Shown: in pieces, positions 10,065-18,489 of the stretch | How positions within the stretch are numbered: the first letter of the stretch is position 1 | How the letters are laid out: the number at the start of each line of letters is the position of its first letter | Assembly (NCBI RefSeq): GCF_040529185.1 | Contig: NZ_CP159510.1 | Coordinates: forward strand, 1,364,001 to 1,428,000 | Length of the DNA stretch: 64,000 bases | Reading direction: 5' to 3' | From: Sporolactobacillus sp. Y61 | GTDB lineage: Bacteria; Bacillota; Bacilli; Bacillales; Sporolactobacillaceae | The notes under the pieces: generated by a model | What the model was told of the DNA's origin: nothing | What the model saw: the letters and a program-made list of their open reading frames with translations, nothing else | Databases searched by the model: none | Translations under genes and position numbers: made by a program

Positions 10065-11159
10065 ATGTCTCGAAGAAGGCTTAAATCAGTGATCGTGGTT
10101 GTGGTGTTGCTCATCCTTGCAACCGCCATCTCTGTTACTATCGCTTTACAATTCAATGAGCAAGGTTCGAAACAGAATTCAGTTGATCATCGATTAAATT
10201 TGCAGAATAACCCGTCTCTGATTCGGGCGAAAGCTTACCACGTGAGAGGGGATGGCAAGACAGATGATACAGAAGAAATTCGAAAAGCGATTGATGCCGC
10301 GGCGGCTATTCAGGGGACCGTCTACTTTGGCAAAGGTGTTTATATCGTTTCAAGCCCGATTGCGATTCCTGAATCCGTTTCTATTGTTGGTGCGGGAAAG
10401 ACACAGACTACGTTTAAATCTATAAATAAGCAAATAGACAATGTTTTTTCATTACGTGGGAATCAGACGATTCAGGATATCGGATTTGATTCTAAAATTG
10501 GAATCTGGCCGATGGGCGACGATATCACTGTTAATAGCTGTAAATTTAAGAGCTCTGTTCAGGGGATACAGAATGCTTCAACAATTCACAATCTGACAGT
10601 CATGAATTCGATATTTGAAAACTGTGGATATGGCATTCTCTCAAATCAGCAGCCCAGCTATGATGTTAAAATCATCAACTGCCAGTTCCGTCATAATAGT
10701 GGTGATGATATTGAAATCAATGCACCCAGTGAGCGGTGGCTGATTGAGAACTGCGTCTTCAGAGACAACACCAGTAAGACGAAGAATGCCGGTTTCGCTG
10801 TTGGTGCAGCGATTCGGGCAAAGCAGATTGTCGTTAAAGGATGCACGTTTGAAAAGATAGCCGGACAGGGGGTTCATGCAGAAGATCATGCGGACGTGGT
10901 GATCATTAACAGTACATTCCGCAACAATGGTTATATTGATTATCCGGGAAGCCCCGAGGCAGATATCGCTGTTCTGTCTCAGGCAAAAGTAATAGTAGAA
11001 CACTGTGTGTTTCTTAAATCTGATGAAGAGTACAGCAATTTGGCGATCTATAACACGGATTTACCTGTTGGGGGAACGTTAACGGTTCGTTCCTCAATCT
11101 TCCATAATAAAAAGGTGAACCAGCCATTTGAGTCTGAAGGCAACAAATTCCTGAACTGA
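10065..11159 (+). CDS. Membrane-anchored right-handed beta-helix protein (pectate lyase 3-like)
   Basis: A 364-residue protein with an N-terminal membrane anchor (RRRLKSVIVVVVLLILATAI, residues about 3-22), then an extracellular domain. The start of that domain, VRGDGKTDDTEEIRKAIDAA, is the hallmark of the Pectate_lyase_3 / GH28-like superfamily. Regular turns such as VKIINCQFRHNSGDDIEINA, WLIENCVFRDN and VVKGCTFEKI show a parallel beta-helix. It could cleave or bind the exopolysaccharide at the cell surface; the substrate is not readable from sequence. GAGAGGGTG precedes the ATG. It ends the polysaccharide block, 101 bp before the lasso cyclase. Confidence 0.75.
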   Translation: MSRRRLKSVIVVVVLLILATAISVTIALQFNEQGSKQNSVDHRLNLQNNPSLIRAKAYHVRGDGKTDDTEEIRKAIDAAAAIQGTVYFGKGVYIVSSPIAIPESVSIVGAGKTQTTFKSINKQIDNVFSLRGNQTIQDIGFDSKIGIWPMGDDITVNSCKFKSSVQGIQNASTIHNLTVMNSIFENCGYGILSNQQPSYDVKIINCQFRHNSGDDIEINAPSERWLIENCVFRDNTSKTKNAGFAVGAAIRAKQIVVKGCTFEKIAGQGVHAEDHADVVIINSTFRNNGYIDYPGSPEADIAVLSQAKVIVEHCVFLKSDEEYSNLAIYNTDLPVGGTLTVRSSIFHNKKVNQPFESEGNKFLN

Positions 11160-11260
11160 GTAATAGGCTGTAATTATTGTGTAACATATCTCTTGCTAAA
11201 ATGATAATTAATAAGAGCTGGAAGAATATGTAAGATTTACTGGGGATAGGAGGAATTCTG

Positions 11261-13213
11261 ATGAGCGCAATTGCAGGCATCATTCACATGAATAATCAGC
11301 CTGTTTCTTTTGGGCAGGGAAGACGGATGATGTCCGCTTTGCAGAAGTACCCGGCCGACGATGTTCAGACCTGGGAACATCATGGGGCTTTCCTTGGTTG
11401 TCACGCCCAATGGGTTACCCCGGAATCTGTCCACGAATGTCTGCCTTTTTACTATAAGGGTGCAGGGCTTGCCATTACTGCCGATGCGATTTTGGACAAC
11501 CGGGATGAACTTTTTGATGCTTTGAACATCTCCGGTGATGTGCGGCAGCAGATGGGTGACGGTCAATTAATCCTGCTTGCTTATGAGAAATGGCGGGAGG
11601 ATATGCCGAAGTATCTGCTTGGTGACTTTGCGTTTATAATCTGGGACGAACGCAGGCAAATCATTTTCGGAGCCCGAGACTTTACAGGCAGTCGGACGCT
11701 TTATTATTTCAGAAATCAGAACACGTTCTCTTTTTGTACAGTGATCGGTCCGTTGTTCACCCTTCCCGGTGTTGAACGGAAACTGAATGACACGTGGCTG
11801 GCGGAGTATCTGGCCATTGAATATATGTTTGACAGTGTTGATACAAATTCATCCCTTTACAGGGGGATCAGGCAAATCCCACCCGCTCATTCTCTTCTGA
11901 TTCATGACGGAAAAGAAGAATTAAATAGATTCTGTGACTTTCATGATGTCAAACCGCTGATTCTGAAATCAGATGCAGAGTATGAAGAAGCCTTTCGGGA
12001 TGTTTTCAGTAAGGCCGTGAATACGCGCCTGCGCACGTTCAGAAATATTGGTTCCTATCTGAGCGGGGGGCTCGATTCTGGTACGGTTGTCAGTTTTGCT
12101 GCCAAAGCTCTTTCAAGGAAAAATCAGAATATGGATACGTTCAGTTGCGTTCCTGAACCTGACTTTAACGACTGGACACCGGATCGGATGCTTCCGGATG
12201 AATCAACGCAATTCAGAACTATATTTCAGAAGTATCCGAATGTTAAAGGACACATTCTGAATTTCAAAGGCGAAAACCCGTTAACCGAACTCGACTCCGG
12301 TTTTGACATCATGGAGATGCCCTATAAATTCTTTGAAAATTCATTTTGGGTGAATGGTATTTATCGTGAAGCGGCACGTCAGCATGTCGGAGTCCTGCTT
12401 TCCGGTGAGCAAGGAAATTATACGATCTCCTGGGGGCCCGCTTATGACTTCTATGCTGATCTTATGAGACGGTTTCACTGGATCAGCCTGTATCGGGAGA
12501 TTAGTGTTTACAGCCGTCATGTGAAAATCGGCAGAACACGGTTGATTGAACAGCTTCCGAGAAATGCATGGCCACGGATGGGTTCGCTGTTATCAAGAGA
12601 GAAAGGACACTCTGTCCCGCAACTGATCAGTGATCACCTTGCGAGACGAACCGGAGTCTTCGAAAAGATGGACGAATATGGCTATAACGCCGATACACTT
12701 GCCTCCTATGATGCCTGTGCCTACCGCCTGCATCGAATTAATCATACGTACTGGTGGAATACAATCGGGACACATCATGCCAAGCAGTCTCTGTATTACG
12801 GAATAAAAGACCGCAATCCGGCTACTGATCTACGTGTAATAAGGTTTTGCCTGTCCGTACCCATAGAACAATATGTCTGTGACGGAATGGATCGTGCCTT
12901 AATCCGTCGATCAACAGAGGGTATTTTGCCGGATCGCATCCGAATGAACCAATATAAATATGGCGTTCAGGGCGCTGATTTCATTCATCGAATCGCGCCG
13001 GAGTGGGATCAGCTCCAGGATGAACTTTGTCGGTTCAGACAGGACGCACTGACGGGCGAACTCTTTCATCTTAAAACACTGGATAGAGGAATGGAGAAAG
13101 TCAGATCGGGACCACAGCCACAGCTCGTGGATGACTGGGATTTTAAATTGCTCATGCGCGCGTATACCGTACAGAAATTTTTATCAAAAAACTTCAGCCA
13201 TCAATTAACCTGA
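11261..13213 (+). CDS. Lasso peptide macrolactam synthetase (asparagine synthetase-like, C protein)
   Basis: A 650-residue asparagine synthetase homologue. The N-terminal Ntn-amidotransferase-like half starts MSAIAGIIHMN. The catalytic Cys-2 of true glutamine amidotransferases is absent, as expected for lasso cyclases that do not need glutamine-derived ammonia. The C-terminal ATP-pyrophosphatase half shows the PP-loop SYLSGGLDSGTVVSFAA (near residue 268). The enzyme adenylates the ring Asp or Glu side chain of the core peptide and closes the isopeptide bond to the new N-terminus. It is followed 28 bp later by a tiny precursor gene and then K, B1 and B2. That context separates it from ordinary asparagine synthetase. 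An AGGAGG site precedes the ATG. Confidence 0.92.
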   Translation: MSAIAGIIHMNNQPVSFGQGRRMMSALQKYPADDVQTWEHHGAFLGCHAQWVTPESVHECLPFYYKGAGLAITADAILDNRDELFDALNISGDVRQQMGDGQLILLAYEKWREDMPKYLLGDFAFIIWDERRQIIFGARDFTGSRTLYYFRNQNTFSFCTVIGPLFTLPGVERKLNDTWLAEYLAIEYMFDSVDTNSSLYRGIRQIPPAHSLLIHDGKEELNRFCDFHDVKPLILKSDAEYEEAFRDVFSKAVNTRLRTFRNIGSYLSGGLDSGTVVSFAAKALSRKNQNMDTFSCVPEPDFNDWTPDRMLPDESTQFRTIFQKYPNVKGHILNFKGENPLTELDSGFDIMEMPYKFFENSFWVNGIYREAARQHVGVLLSGEQGNYTISWGPAYDFYADLMRRFHWISLYREISVYSRHVKIGRTRLIEQLPRNAWPRMGSLLSREKGHSVPQLISDHLARRTGVFEKMDEYGYNADTLASYDACAYRLHRINHTYWWNTIGTHHAKQSLYYGIKDRNPATDLRVIRFCLSVPIEQYVCDGMDRALIRRSTEGILPDRIRMNQYKYGVQGADFIHRIAPEWDQLQDELCRFRQDALTGELFHLKTLDRGMEKVRSGPQPQLVDDWDFKLLMRAYTVQKFLSKNFSHQLT

Positions 13214-13241
13214 TGACGGTCTTTGAAAGGGGGTGAAACAT

Positions 13242-13376
13242 GTGAACCAGAAACTGGAATGGAAGAAACCGGAAGTGAAAGTGCTGAATGTTAGCCAGAC
13301 AATGGCCGCTCCAGGACCAGCCGAACGAGACGCAGTGGAATCAGGAAATCATGGCCGTGGTGGATTTGACAGCTGA
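13242..13376 (+). CDS. Lasso peptide precursor (paeninodin-type)
   Basis: A 44-residue ORF starting at GTG 13242, 6 nt after AAGGGGGTG; an overlapping ATG at 13240 is immediately followed by a stop. The leader (residues 1-21) has WKKP (7-10), an aromatic variant of the YxxP recognition motif, and ends Q-T-M, giving the conserved Thr at position -2. Predicted core is residues 22-44: ring segment AAPGPAERD, then tail AVESGNHGRGGFDS. Ala1 and Asp9 would form the macrolactam (Glu7 is a second possibility). The AxPG start, Asp9 and the C-terminal aromatic-Asp-Ser closely resemble paeninodin from memory. The terminal Ser is the expected phosphorylation site of the kinase encoded next. Confidence 0.9.
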   Translation: MNQKLEWKKPEVKVLNVSQTMAAPGPAERDAVESGNHGRGGFDS

Positions 13377-13460
13377 ACCTTCTTCTATATACAGATAAGA
13401 GTAATATTAAAACATAGCGTGCTTCATCAGCTGGATCATCTCTGGACTGATGATCAATAT

Positions 13461-13500
13461 GCCTTTATACATAGAGAATGGGTATAAAGGCTCTTTCTTT
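13461..13500 (+). terminator. Partial intrinsic terminator between precursor and tailoring genes
   Basis: Perfect 10-bp stem GCCTTTATAC (13461-13470) with GTATAAAGGC (13482-13491), an 11-nt loop and a pyrimidine tract TCTTTCTTT after it. It lies 85 bp after the precursor stop and 48 bp before the kinase gene. An attenuating terminator here would give more precursor mRNA than enzyme mRNA, a common arrangement in RiPP operons. Strength is inferred. Confidence 0.7.
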
Positions 13501-13538
13501 GAAAATACGTCATTCGATCGGGGAGTGACTTGGGATAA

Positions 13539-14489
13539 ATGGGAAATTACGATCAAAGATTTCAGGAGAACGGTTACCGGGCTTTCGGGCTGGGTATAAA
13601 AAGCGACTTCCCGCTTCCTGAATTTATGAAAACAAACAGCCCTCTGCCACATCCGGATGTAACGATTGTTTGCGGTGATTTGTCCGGCTTATGGGTGAAA
13701 CTGTCCCGTCAGGGTCGCTATTATGCGGCATATGACCGATTTGTCCTTTTTCACATTCGGGAGGTTGGTCTTTTTAAAGTTGAGAAGGGATGCAGCATTG
13801 TTGTTTCACCTGCCCCACACGCGGATCCGGGTGCTGTCCGGCTTTATCTTATGGGTTCCTGTCTCGGAATCATTCTGATGCAGCGTCACATATTTCCGCT
13901 GCACGGCAGTGCATTAAATATTGATGGACAGGTCTGGGCGATTACAGGTGAGTCCGGTGCGGGTAAGTCAACTCTGACTGCGGAACTGATCCGGTCAGGT
14001 TACCGGATGCTCACTGATGATGTCATTGCCGTGAGTTTCAACGAACAGGGGACTCCACTGATTACCCCTTCGTTCCCGCAGCAGAAACTGTGGAAAGAAA
14101 CCCTCAGGCATTTCGGAGAGATGAATCGGCCCTATGATCCGCTGTATAAGCGTGTCTCGAAATTTTCTGTACCGGTAACTGAAGGTTATGACAGGGAGAC
14201 GCATCCTCTGACCGGTATTTTTGAACTCGTTAAGTCGGGAAAAAATGAACCGCAACTGTACCCGGTATCGAAAATAGAAGAATGGCAGTTGCTGTTCAAG
14301 CATACGTACCGGGGTTTCTTTATACCGGATATGAAGTTGTCTGAATGGCATTTCAGGGTCGTCACGCGTCTGGCAGGCCAGCTTAATCTGTACCGGCTGG
14401 AACGCCCTTCCGGAGGCGTGTTCACCGCTCAGCGTCTGGCTGAAATGATGCTGAACCAAATCCATGACAAGATAACAATGAGGAGATGA
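13539..14489 (+). CDS. Lasso peptide C-terminal Ser kinase (HPr kinase-like, PadeK-type)
   Basis: A 316-residue HprK-like protein. The P-loop GESGAGKST is near residues 138-146 in the context WAITGESGAGKSTLTAEL, followed by YRMLTDDVIAV, which carries the acidic pair of HPr kinases. The bacterial HPr kinase signature region is otherwise divergent and the N-terminal half differs from HprK. In paeninodin-type clusters such kinases phosphorylate the side chain of the precursor's C-terminal Ser; the neighbouring precursor ends in Ser, so the pair fits. The gene starts 6 nt before the end of a weak GGGA site and is followed 6 bp later by B1. Confidence 0.87.
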   Translation: MGNYDQRFQENGYRAFGLGIKSDFPLPEFMKTNSPLPHPDVTIVCGDLSGLWVKLSRQGRYYAAYDRFVLFHIREVGLFKVEKGCSIVVSPAPHADPGAVRLYLMGSCLGIILMQRHIFPLHGSALNIDGQVWAITGESGAGKSTLTAELIRSGYRMLTDDVIAVSFNEQGTPLITPSFPQQKLWKETLRHFGEMNRPYDPLYKRVSKFSVPVTEGYDRETHPLTGIFELVKSGKNEPQLYPVSKIEEWQLLFKHTYRGFFIPDMKLSEWHFRVVTRLAGQLNLYRLERPSGGVFTAQRLAEMMLNQIHDKITMRR

Positions 14490-14495
14490 AAGGGT

Positions 14496-14789
14496 ATGAG
14501 TGAATCATCCATTTTTTTAACAGATGTCATTGCACAGGACCAAGGAATTGTGGCAAGTGATATGGCGGGTGAGAAAGTCATGCTGAGCGTTGAGAGAGGA
14601 AAATACTATAATCTCGGCAAAACCGGTGGAGTCATCTGGGATCTGATCCAGTCACCGGTTTCAGTTGCCGGTGTGATTGAGTTGTTGACTGACCGCTATT
14701 CAGTCGACAGGGAAACCTGCGAACAGGATGTTCTTCCTTTTCTTGAAAAACTGCGGGCAGATGGTTTGATCATAGTAAAAGCCAGGTAA
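14496..14789 (+). CDS. Lasso peptide RiPP recognition element protein (PqqD-like, B1)
   Basis: A 97-residue PqqD-fold protein. MAGEKVMLSVERGKYYNLGKTGGVIWDLI contains the strand-turn pattern of RiPP recognition elements, with the conserved GG-xIWDL helix start, followed by a three-helix wing ending FLEKLRADGLI. It binds the precursor leader, probably the WKKP region, and presents it to the B2 protease. It lies 6 bp after the kinase and 14 bp before B2, the standard split-B arrangement of Gram-positive lasso clusters. A strong AGGAGATGAAAGG region precedes the ATG. Confidence 0.9.
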   Translation: MSESSIFLTDVIAQDQGIVASDMAGEKVMLSVERGKYYNLGKTGGVIWDLIQSPVSVAGVIELLTDRYSVDRETCEQDVLPFLEKLRADGLIIVKAR

Positions 14790-14803
14790 CGGGGGGGAGG
14801 AAG

Positions 14804-15262
14804 ATGCATCTGTTCAAAAAGCTGCGACATTTCCTGGAGAGCCCCGCAGAAATGAAGCGTCTGTATCTGGAAGCCTATCTCAATCTGGCCTGGGCACGTC
14901 TTCTGATCCTGCTCCCGTTTTCCAGACTTGCTCCGGGACTTGGGAAGCGGATGGAAGAGACGCCGTTTGTTGATTATCCTGAGGAGCAGAAGAAATTGAA
15001 GCAAATTGCACGGGCCATCCGGGTTATGAGTGGTCATACATTCTGGAAAAGCCTGTGTCTTGTTCGGGCCATCGCTGCGATGAAGATGCTTCAGCGCAGA
15101 AAGATTTCCTGTACGCTTTATCTTGGTGTGGCAAAAGATGAGAATGGGAAAATGATTGCGCATGCCATGCTTCGTAGTGGAACTCGCTATGTGACAGGCT
15201 GGGGTGTCAATATAAAATTTACCATTGTCGGGAAGTTCGCCACAGGCAGAATAACACAGTAG
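14804..15262 (+). CDS. Lasso peptide leader peptidase (transglutaminase-like, B2)
   Basis: A 152-residue transglutaminase-fold cysteine protease. The catalytic Cys is residue 85 in SLCLVRAIAAMKML and the His is residue 120 in KMIAHAMLRSG. The usual AHAWV is AHAML here, and no clear third-position Asp is visible after the His, a variation also common in Firmicute B2 proteins. It removes the leader after Thr-Met so that the cyclase can close the ring. GGGGGGAGG precedes the ATG. It ends 28 bp from the convergent nucleotidyltransferase gene. Confidence 0.88.
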   Translation: MHLFKKLRHFLESPAEMKRLYLEAYLNLAWARLLILLPFSRLAPGLGKRMEETPFVDYPEEQKKLKQIARAIRVMSGHTFWKSLCLVRAIAAMKMLQRRKISCTLYLGVAKDENGKMIAHAMLRSGTRYVTGWGVNIKFTIVGKFATGRITQ

Positions 15263-15289
15263 TCTTCTATTCTGTCTAAGCAATAAATA

Positions 15290-16423
15290 TTATCTTATTT
15301 TTTTCCGGAATTTGATTATATATGGAATGGATTTCATGAAGCCTGACAATCGATGACAAAATAAGAATATATATTGTACAGCGCGAGGTAACTTACTTTT
15401 GTTTTTACCTATTGTTGCCGACATAATAACGGGATCAGGAAATATAGTCATACGTAAATAATTCCATTTTTGTTGCCATGTTTCATAATCTCCACATTGT
15501 TTTATCTTCTTTACCATCATGCGAAATGTTCGTTTTGAATCCTCGCTTAACAAGAGGTCCATTTTATTCCACCAAAGTTCGGAATCCGTCGGAAGCGGGA
15601 GCGGTACGAGACGCTCCAGTTCGGGGAAAACATGATAGACAATCATCAGCGTATGGGCAATTCGTTTGTACGTCTTTTGCTGTTCAGCGAATGCGAACAG
15701 TTCCTGATAATTAAGCGTGGGTTGAAACACTTCAATCAGCCGGATGATGTCAATAAAATATTTCCAGTTATCAAGATCATGGTTCCAGCCATGGAGACAG
15801 ATCAGGTAAAATGTATGGAAATTGGAAAGCTCCCTGATGTAACGTTCGCCCGGAAGTGAAGATGATCCCTCCCAGATCGTATTCATATCCAGTGAAGAGG
15901 TGCCTTTTCTCAGAAAATGCCAGTGAACTTCCACATTAACATGTGTACTGAGCTGCGGCATTTTTTTTTGCAGAACGATGTGAAAGTGTTCCGGTGCATA
16001 GGGGACGAGTGAGGTGAATCCCAGTTTTTGCAGTATATTTGTCGCCTGGGCTATCTGATGAGGCTTCACAAGAATATCGATGTCCGTTGTCCCTCTGGCA
16101 GACAGAGAACCAAAGTACTTTTCCGCAAAAATCGTACCTTTGAACGGGATGACTTCAATCTTTTCCTCTGTAAAACATTGAAGCAGATGATCCAGTTCAC
16201 CTTTGATCATCAAACTGCGTATCAGATTTCTGTCGGCGTCCGCTTTCAGCGCTTCACTGAAAAAAAGAGGGACTTCTTTCAACCGGTTCTGGCGCCTCAG
16301 CAAATAGTAGAGCTGGGAGGAAACCTGGAAGAACCGGCGCTGACTGATCATCTGGCGGTATTCGTCTTCTTCCGCCGGTAAGGGTAGTGATGGATCGATC
16401 AGGGCATGTAATAGTTTCAGCAT
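15290..16423 (-). CDS. Nucleotidyltransferase family protein of lasso clusters (PadeN-like)
   Basis: A 377-residue protein of the NTP_transf_5 type. The nucleotidyltransferase core is FKGTIFAEKYFGSLSARGTTD followed by DIDILVKP, giving the paired aspartates that bind metal (residues about 100-125). A helical C-terminal half with EVHWHFLR and HDLDNWKYFIDI follows. Members occur next to paeninodin-type lasso genes, but their role is not settled. The gene runs opposite to the C-A-K-B1-B2 block and is separated by 75 bp from the ABC transporter upstream on the same strand. GAGGAG precedes the ATG. Confidence 0.8.
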   Translation of the reverse strand: MLKLLHALIDPSLPLPAEEDEYRQMISQRRFFQVSSQLYYLLRRQNRLKEVPLFFSEALKADADRNLIRSLMIKGELDHLLQCFTEEKIEVIPFKGTIFAEKYFGSLSARGTTDIDILVKPHQIAQATNILQKLGFTSLVPYAPEHFHIVLQKKMPQLSTHVNVEVHWHFLRKGTSSLDMNTIWEGSSSLPGERYIRELSNFHTFYLICLHGWNHDLDNWKYFIDIIRLIEVFQPTLNYQELFAFAEQQKTYKRIAHTLMIVYHVFPELERLVPLPLPTDSELWWNKMDLLLSEDSKRTFRMMVKKIKQCGDYETWQQKWNYLRMTIFPDPVIMSATIGKNKSKLPRAVQYIFLFCHRLSGFMKSIPYIIKFRKKIR

Positions 16424-16498
16424 AGTCCGTTCTCCTCATGAAAAAAGTATTCGTTTCCACAATGAGTAAATTCTGTCTGTATCGTATCGCATCGGGCA

Positions 16499-18310
16499 TT
16501 ACACTGAGGTTGCAGGCGAATCGCCAGGCTTCATCTCCGTTACTTTTTCTGTTCCGCTGCGCGTCTCGAAGCCTTCCTTATACAACCTGCGATACAGCCC
16601 GGCCTGACGGATCAGAGCCTGATGTGTCCCTTCCTGAACAATTCTGCCATGGTCCATGACTACAATATGATCAGCATTGCGGATCGTCGTCAGCCGGTGA
16701 GCGATAATCAGGGTTGTCCGTCCGGCCATCAGGTGATCCAGTGCATCTTTTACTTTTTCTTCCGTTTCGCTGTCAAGTGCTGAGGTAGCTTCATCAAGGA
16801 GCAGGATCGGGGCATCTTTCAGGAGTGCTCTGGCAATGGCGAGGCGCTGCTTCTGTCCGCCTGAGAGAATCAGTCCGTGTTCGCCAATCTGCGTCTCATA
16901 ACGCGCCGGAAGTGAACTGATGAAATCATCGATAGCTGCTACCCGGGTTGCTTTTTCGACTTCTTCAGAAGACCTTTTCCTTCCAAGCAGCAGATTCTCT
17001 CTGATTGTTCCGTTAAACAGTGTGGGCTCCTGGGGGACATGAGCCATCCTCTGTCTCAGATGAAACAGACCGATGTCACTGACTGCCTCCCCGTTGATAC
17101 AGATTTTCCCTCCCTGCGGCTGATAAAATCCAAGAAGCAGGGAAAAAAGGGTGGTCTTACCGGCACCGCTGAATCCGACGATCGCCGTCTTTTTCCCAGG
17201 TTGGACGGTCAGGGTGAACTGATTCAGTACCGGCTGACCGGGTTTATAGGAGAAGGAAACATGATCAAACTGGATCGCCTGCGGAGCAGACGGAAGGGGT
17301 CTGATGCCTTCCGGCGGGAGTTTCGGAGCCTCCAGCGGGAGATTCAGGATGGCCTGCACGCGTTCCACAGCACCGGCCGCTCGCTGAAAGGCTGCCCAGT
17401 TTCCCGCTGCTCCGGTTAAGGGAAAGACGAGGTAACTAACCAGAGTTGTAAAAGTCATCAGGGCGCCGACTGACATCTGATTTTGGGAGATAAAATAAGC
17501 GCCGAGACACAGACAGGCAAAAAAGGTCAGACGACTGGCTATTTCTCCTCCGGCGTAATAAAGCCCCTGAATTTTTGCGTTTTTCAATTCAAGAGAAAAC
17601 AGTTTCTGATTTTCTGCAGTATATCGGTTAAAAAGAGAACGCTGGAGCAGGAAAGAACGGATCACCTGATAACCATGCAGCGCTTCGCTGACTGTCTGTG
17701 AGTTGTCGCCTGACAAATTATTAATCTTCCTGCTGTTCCGCCGCATCATGAATCCGAACACGGAGCTTCCGGCAATGGCTACGGGGGCGATACAGCAGCT
17801 CACGAGTGCCAGTACTGAATTAATCTGGAAGAGATAAATGAACACGCAGCAGTAGATCAGCGGATAGCGAAGCAGATTAAGCAGGCGGGTGCCAAGTATC
17901 TGTTCAATCTGTTTCATGTCATGATCGAATCGGGAAAGGAGATCTCCGGAACGCATTTTTTTCATCGAATCTGCTCCGAGGAGTAAGGTATGACGGAATA
18001 GATTCAGTTTCAGATCACGTTTTACACTGTAAACAGCTGATGCCTGGAGGAAGGTTTCGAGAAAACGGATGGAAACAGCGCTGATGATGACCGCGAGACC
18101 GGTCAGAGTCAGCTGAAACAGGCGGGCCATATGACCGTGTATCGCGGCATCGGTAATTTGCCCGAAAACAGTCGCAAAGGCGAGCGCCAGGATCAGATCA
18201 AGGATCATGGTGATGGTTAGTCCCAAATAGGCCAGCCAGTGTTTCTTCAGTGACGGACCGATCAGAATGAACGTTTTTCTGAAATTTTGAATGCCCAGCC
18301 ATTTCTTCAC
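16499..18310 (-). CDS. Lasso peptide ABC exporter, permease-ATPase fusion (D)
   Basis: About 603 residues. The N-terminal six-helix transmembrane domain spans residues about 20-310, followed by a nucleotide-binding domain with Walker A GFSGAGKTT, signature LSGGQKQRLA, Walker B ILLLDEATSALD and H-loop IAHRLTTI. This half-transporter forms a homodimer exporter and is the expected export and self-immunity component of the lasso cluster. I place the start at the GTG at 18310, which has GGAGGTGA 5 nt upstream; a GTG at 18319 gives three more residues. There is no N-terminal C39 peptidase domain, consistent with leader removal by B2. Confidence 0.87.
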   Translation of the reverse strand: MKKWLGIQNFRKTFILIGPSLKKHWLAYLGLTITMILDLILALAFATVFGQITDAAIHGHMARLFQLTLTGLAVIISAVSIRFLETFLQASAVYSVKRDLKLNLFRHTLLLGADSMKKMRSGDLLSRFDHDMKQIEQILGTRLLNLLRYPLIYCCVFIYLFQINSVLALVSCCIAPVAIAGSSVFGFMMRRNSRKINNLSGDNSQTVSEALHGYQVIRSFLLQRSLFNRYTAENQKLFSLELKNAKIQGLYYAGGEIASRLTFFACLCLGAYFISQNQMSVGALMTFTTLVSYLVFPLTGAAGNWAAFQRAAGAVERVQAILNLPLEAPKLPPEGIRPLPSAPQAIQFDHVSFSYKPGQPVLNQFTLTVQPGKKTAIVGFSGAGKTTLFSLLLGFYQPQGGKICINGEAVSDIGLFHLRQRMAHVPQEPTLFNGTIRENLLLGRKRSSEEVEKATRVAAIDDFISSLPARYETQIGEHGLILSGGQKQRLAIARALLKDAPILLLDEATSALDSETEEKVKDALDHLMAGRTTLIIAHRLTTIRNADHIVVMDHGRIVQEGTHQALIRQAGLYRRLYKEGFETRSGTEKVTEMKPGDSPATSV

Positions 18311-18489
18311 GCAGCTCACCTCCGCTTCAGCGCGTTCATTGAAAAAAAGATCAATGGTTGCTGATAAGGCGAATCAGTATGCATGAATCGTACAGGGTTC
18401 GTCATTACAACTTCGTTACATCGGAGGGTGGGAAGGAGAAAAAAACGCTTTGAGGCGGATCCTGCAACCAGCGCTTTGAATGATTCATT

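Noticed and set aside
15632..16381. Plus-strand ORFs opposite the lasso nucleotidyltransferase
   Set aside because: They are antisense shadows of a minus-strand gene with a clear nucleotidyltransferase core.
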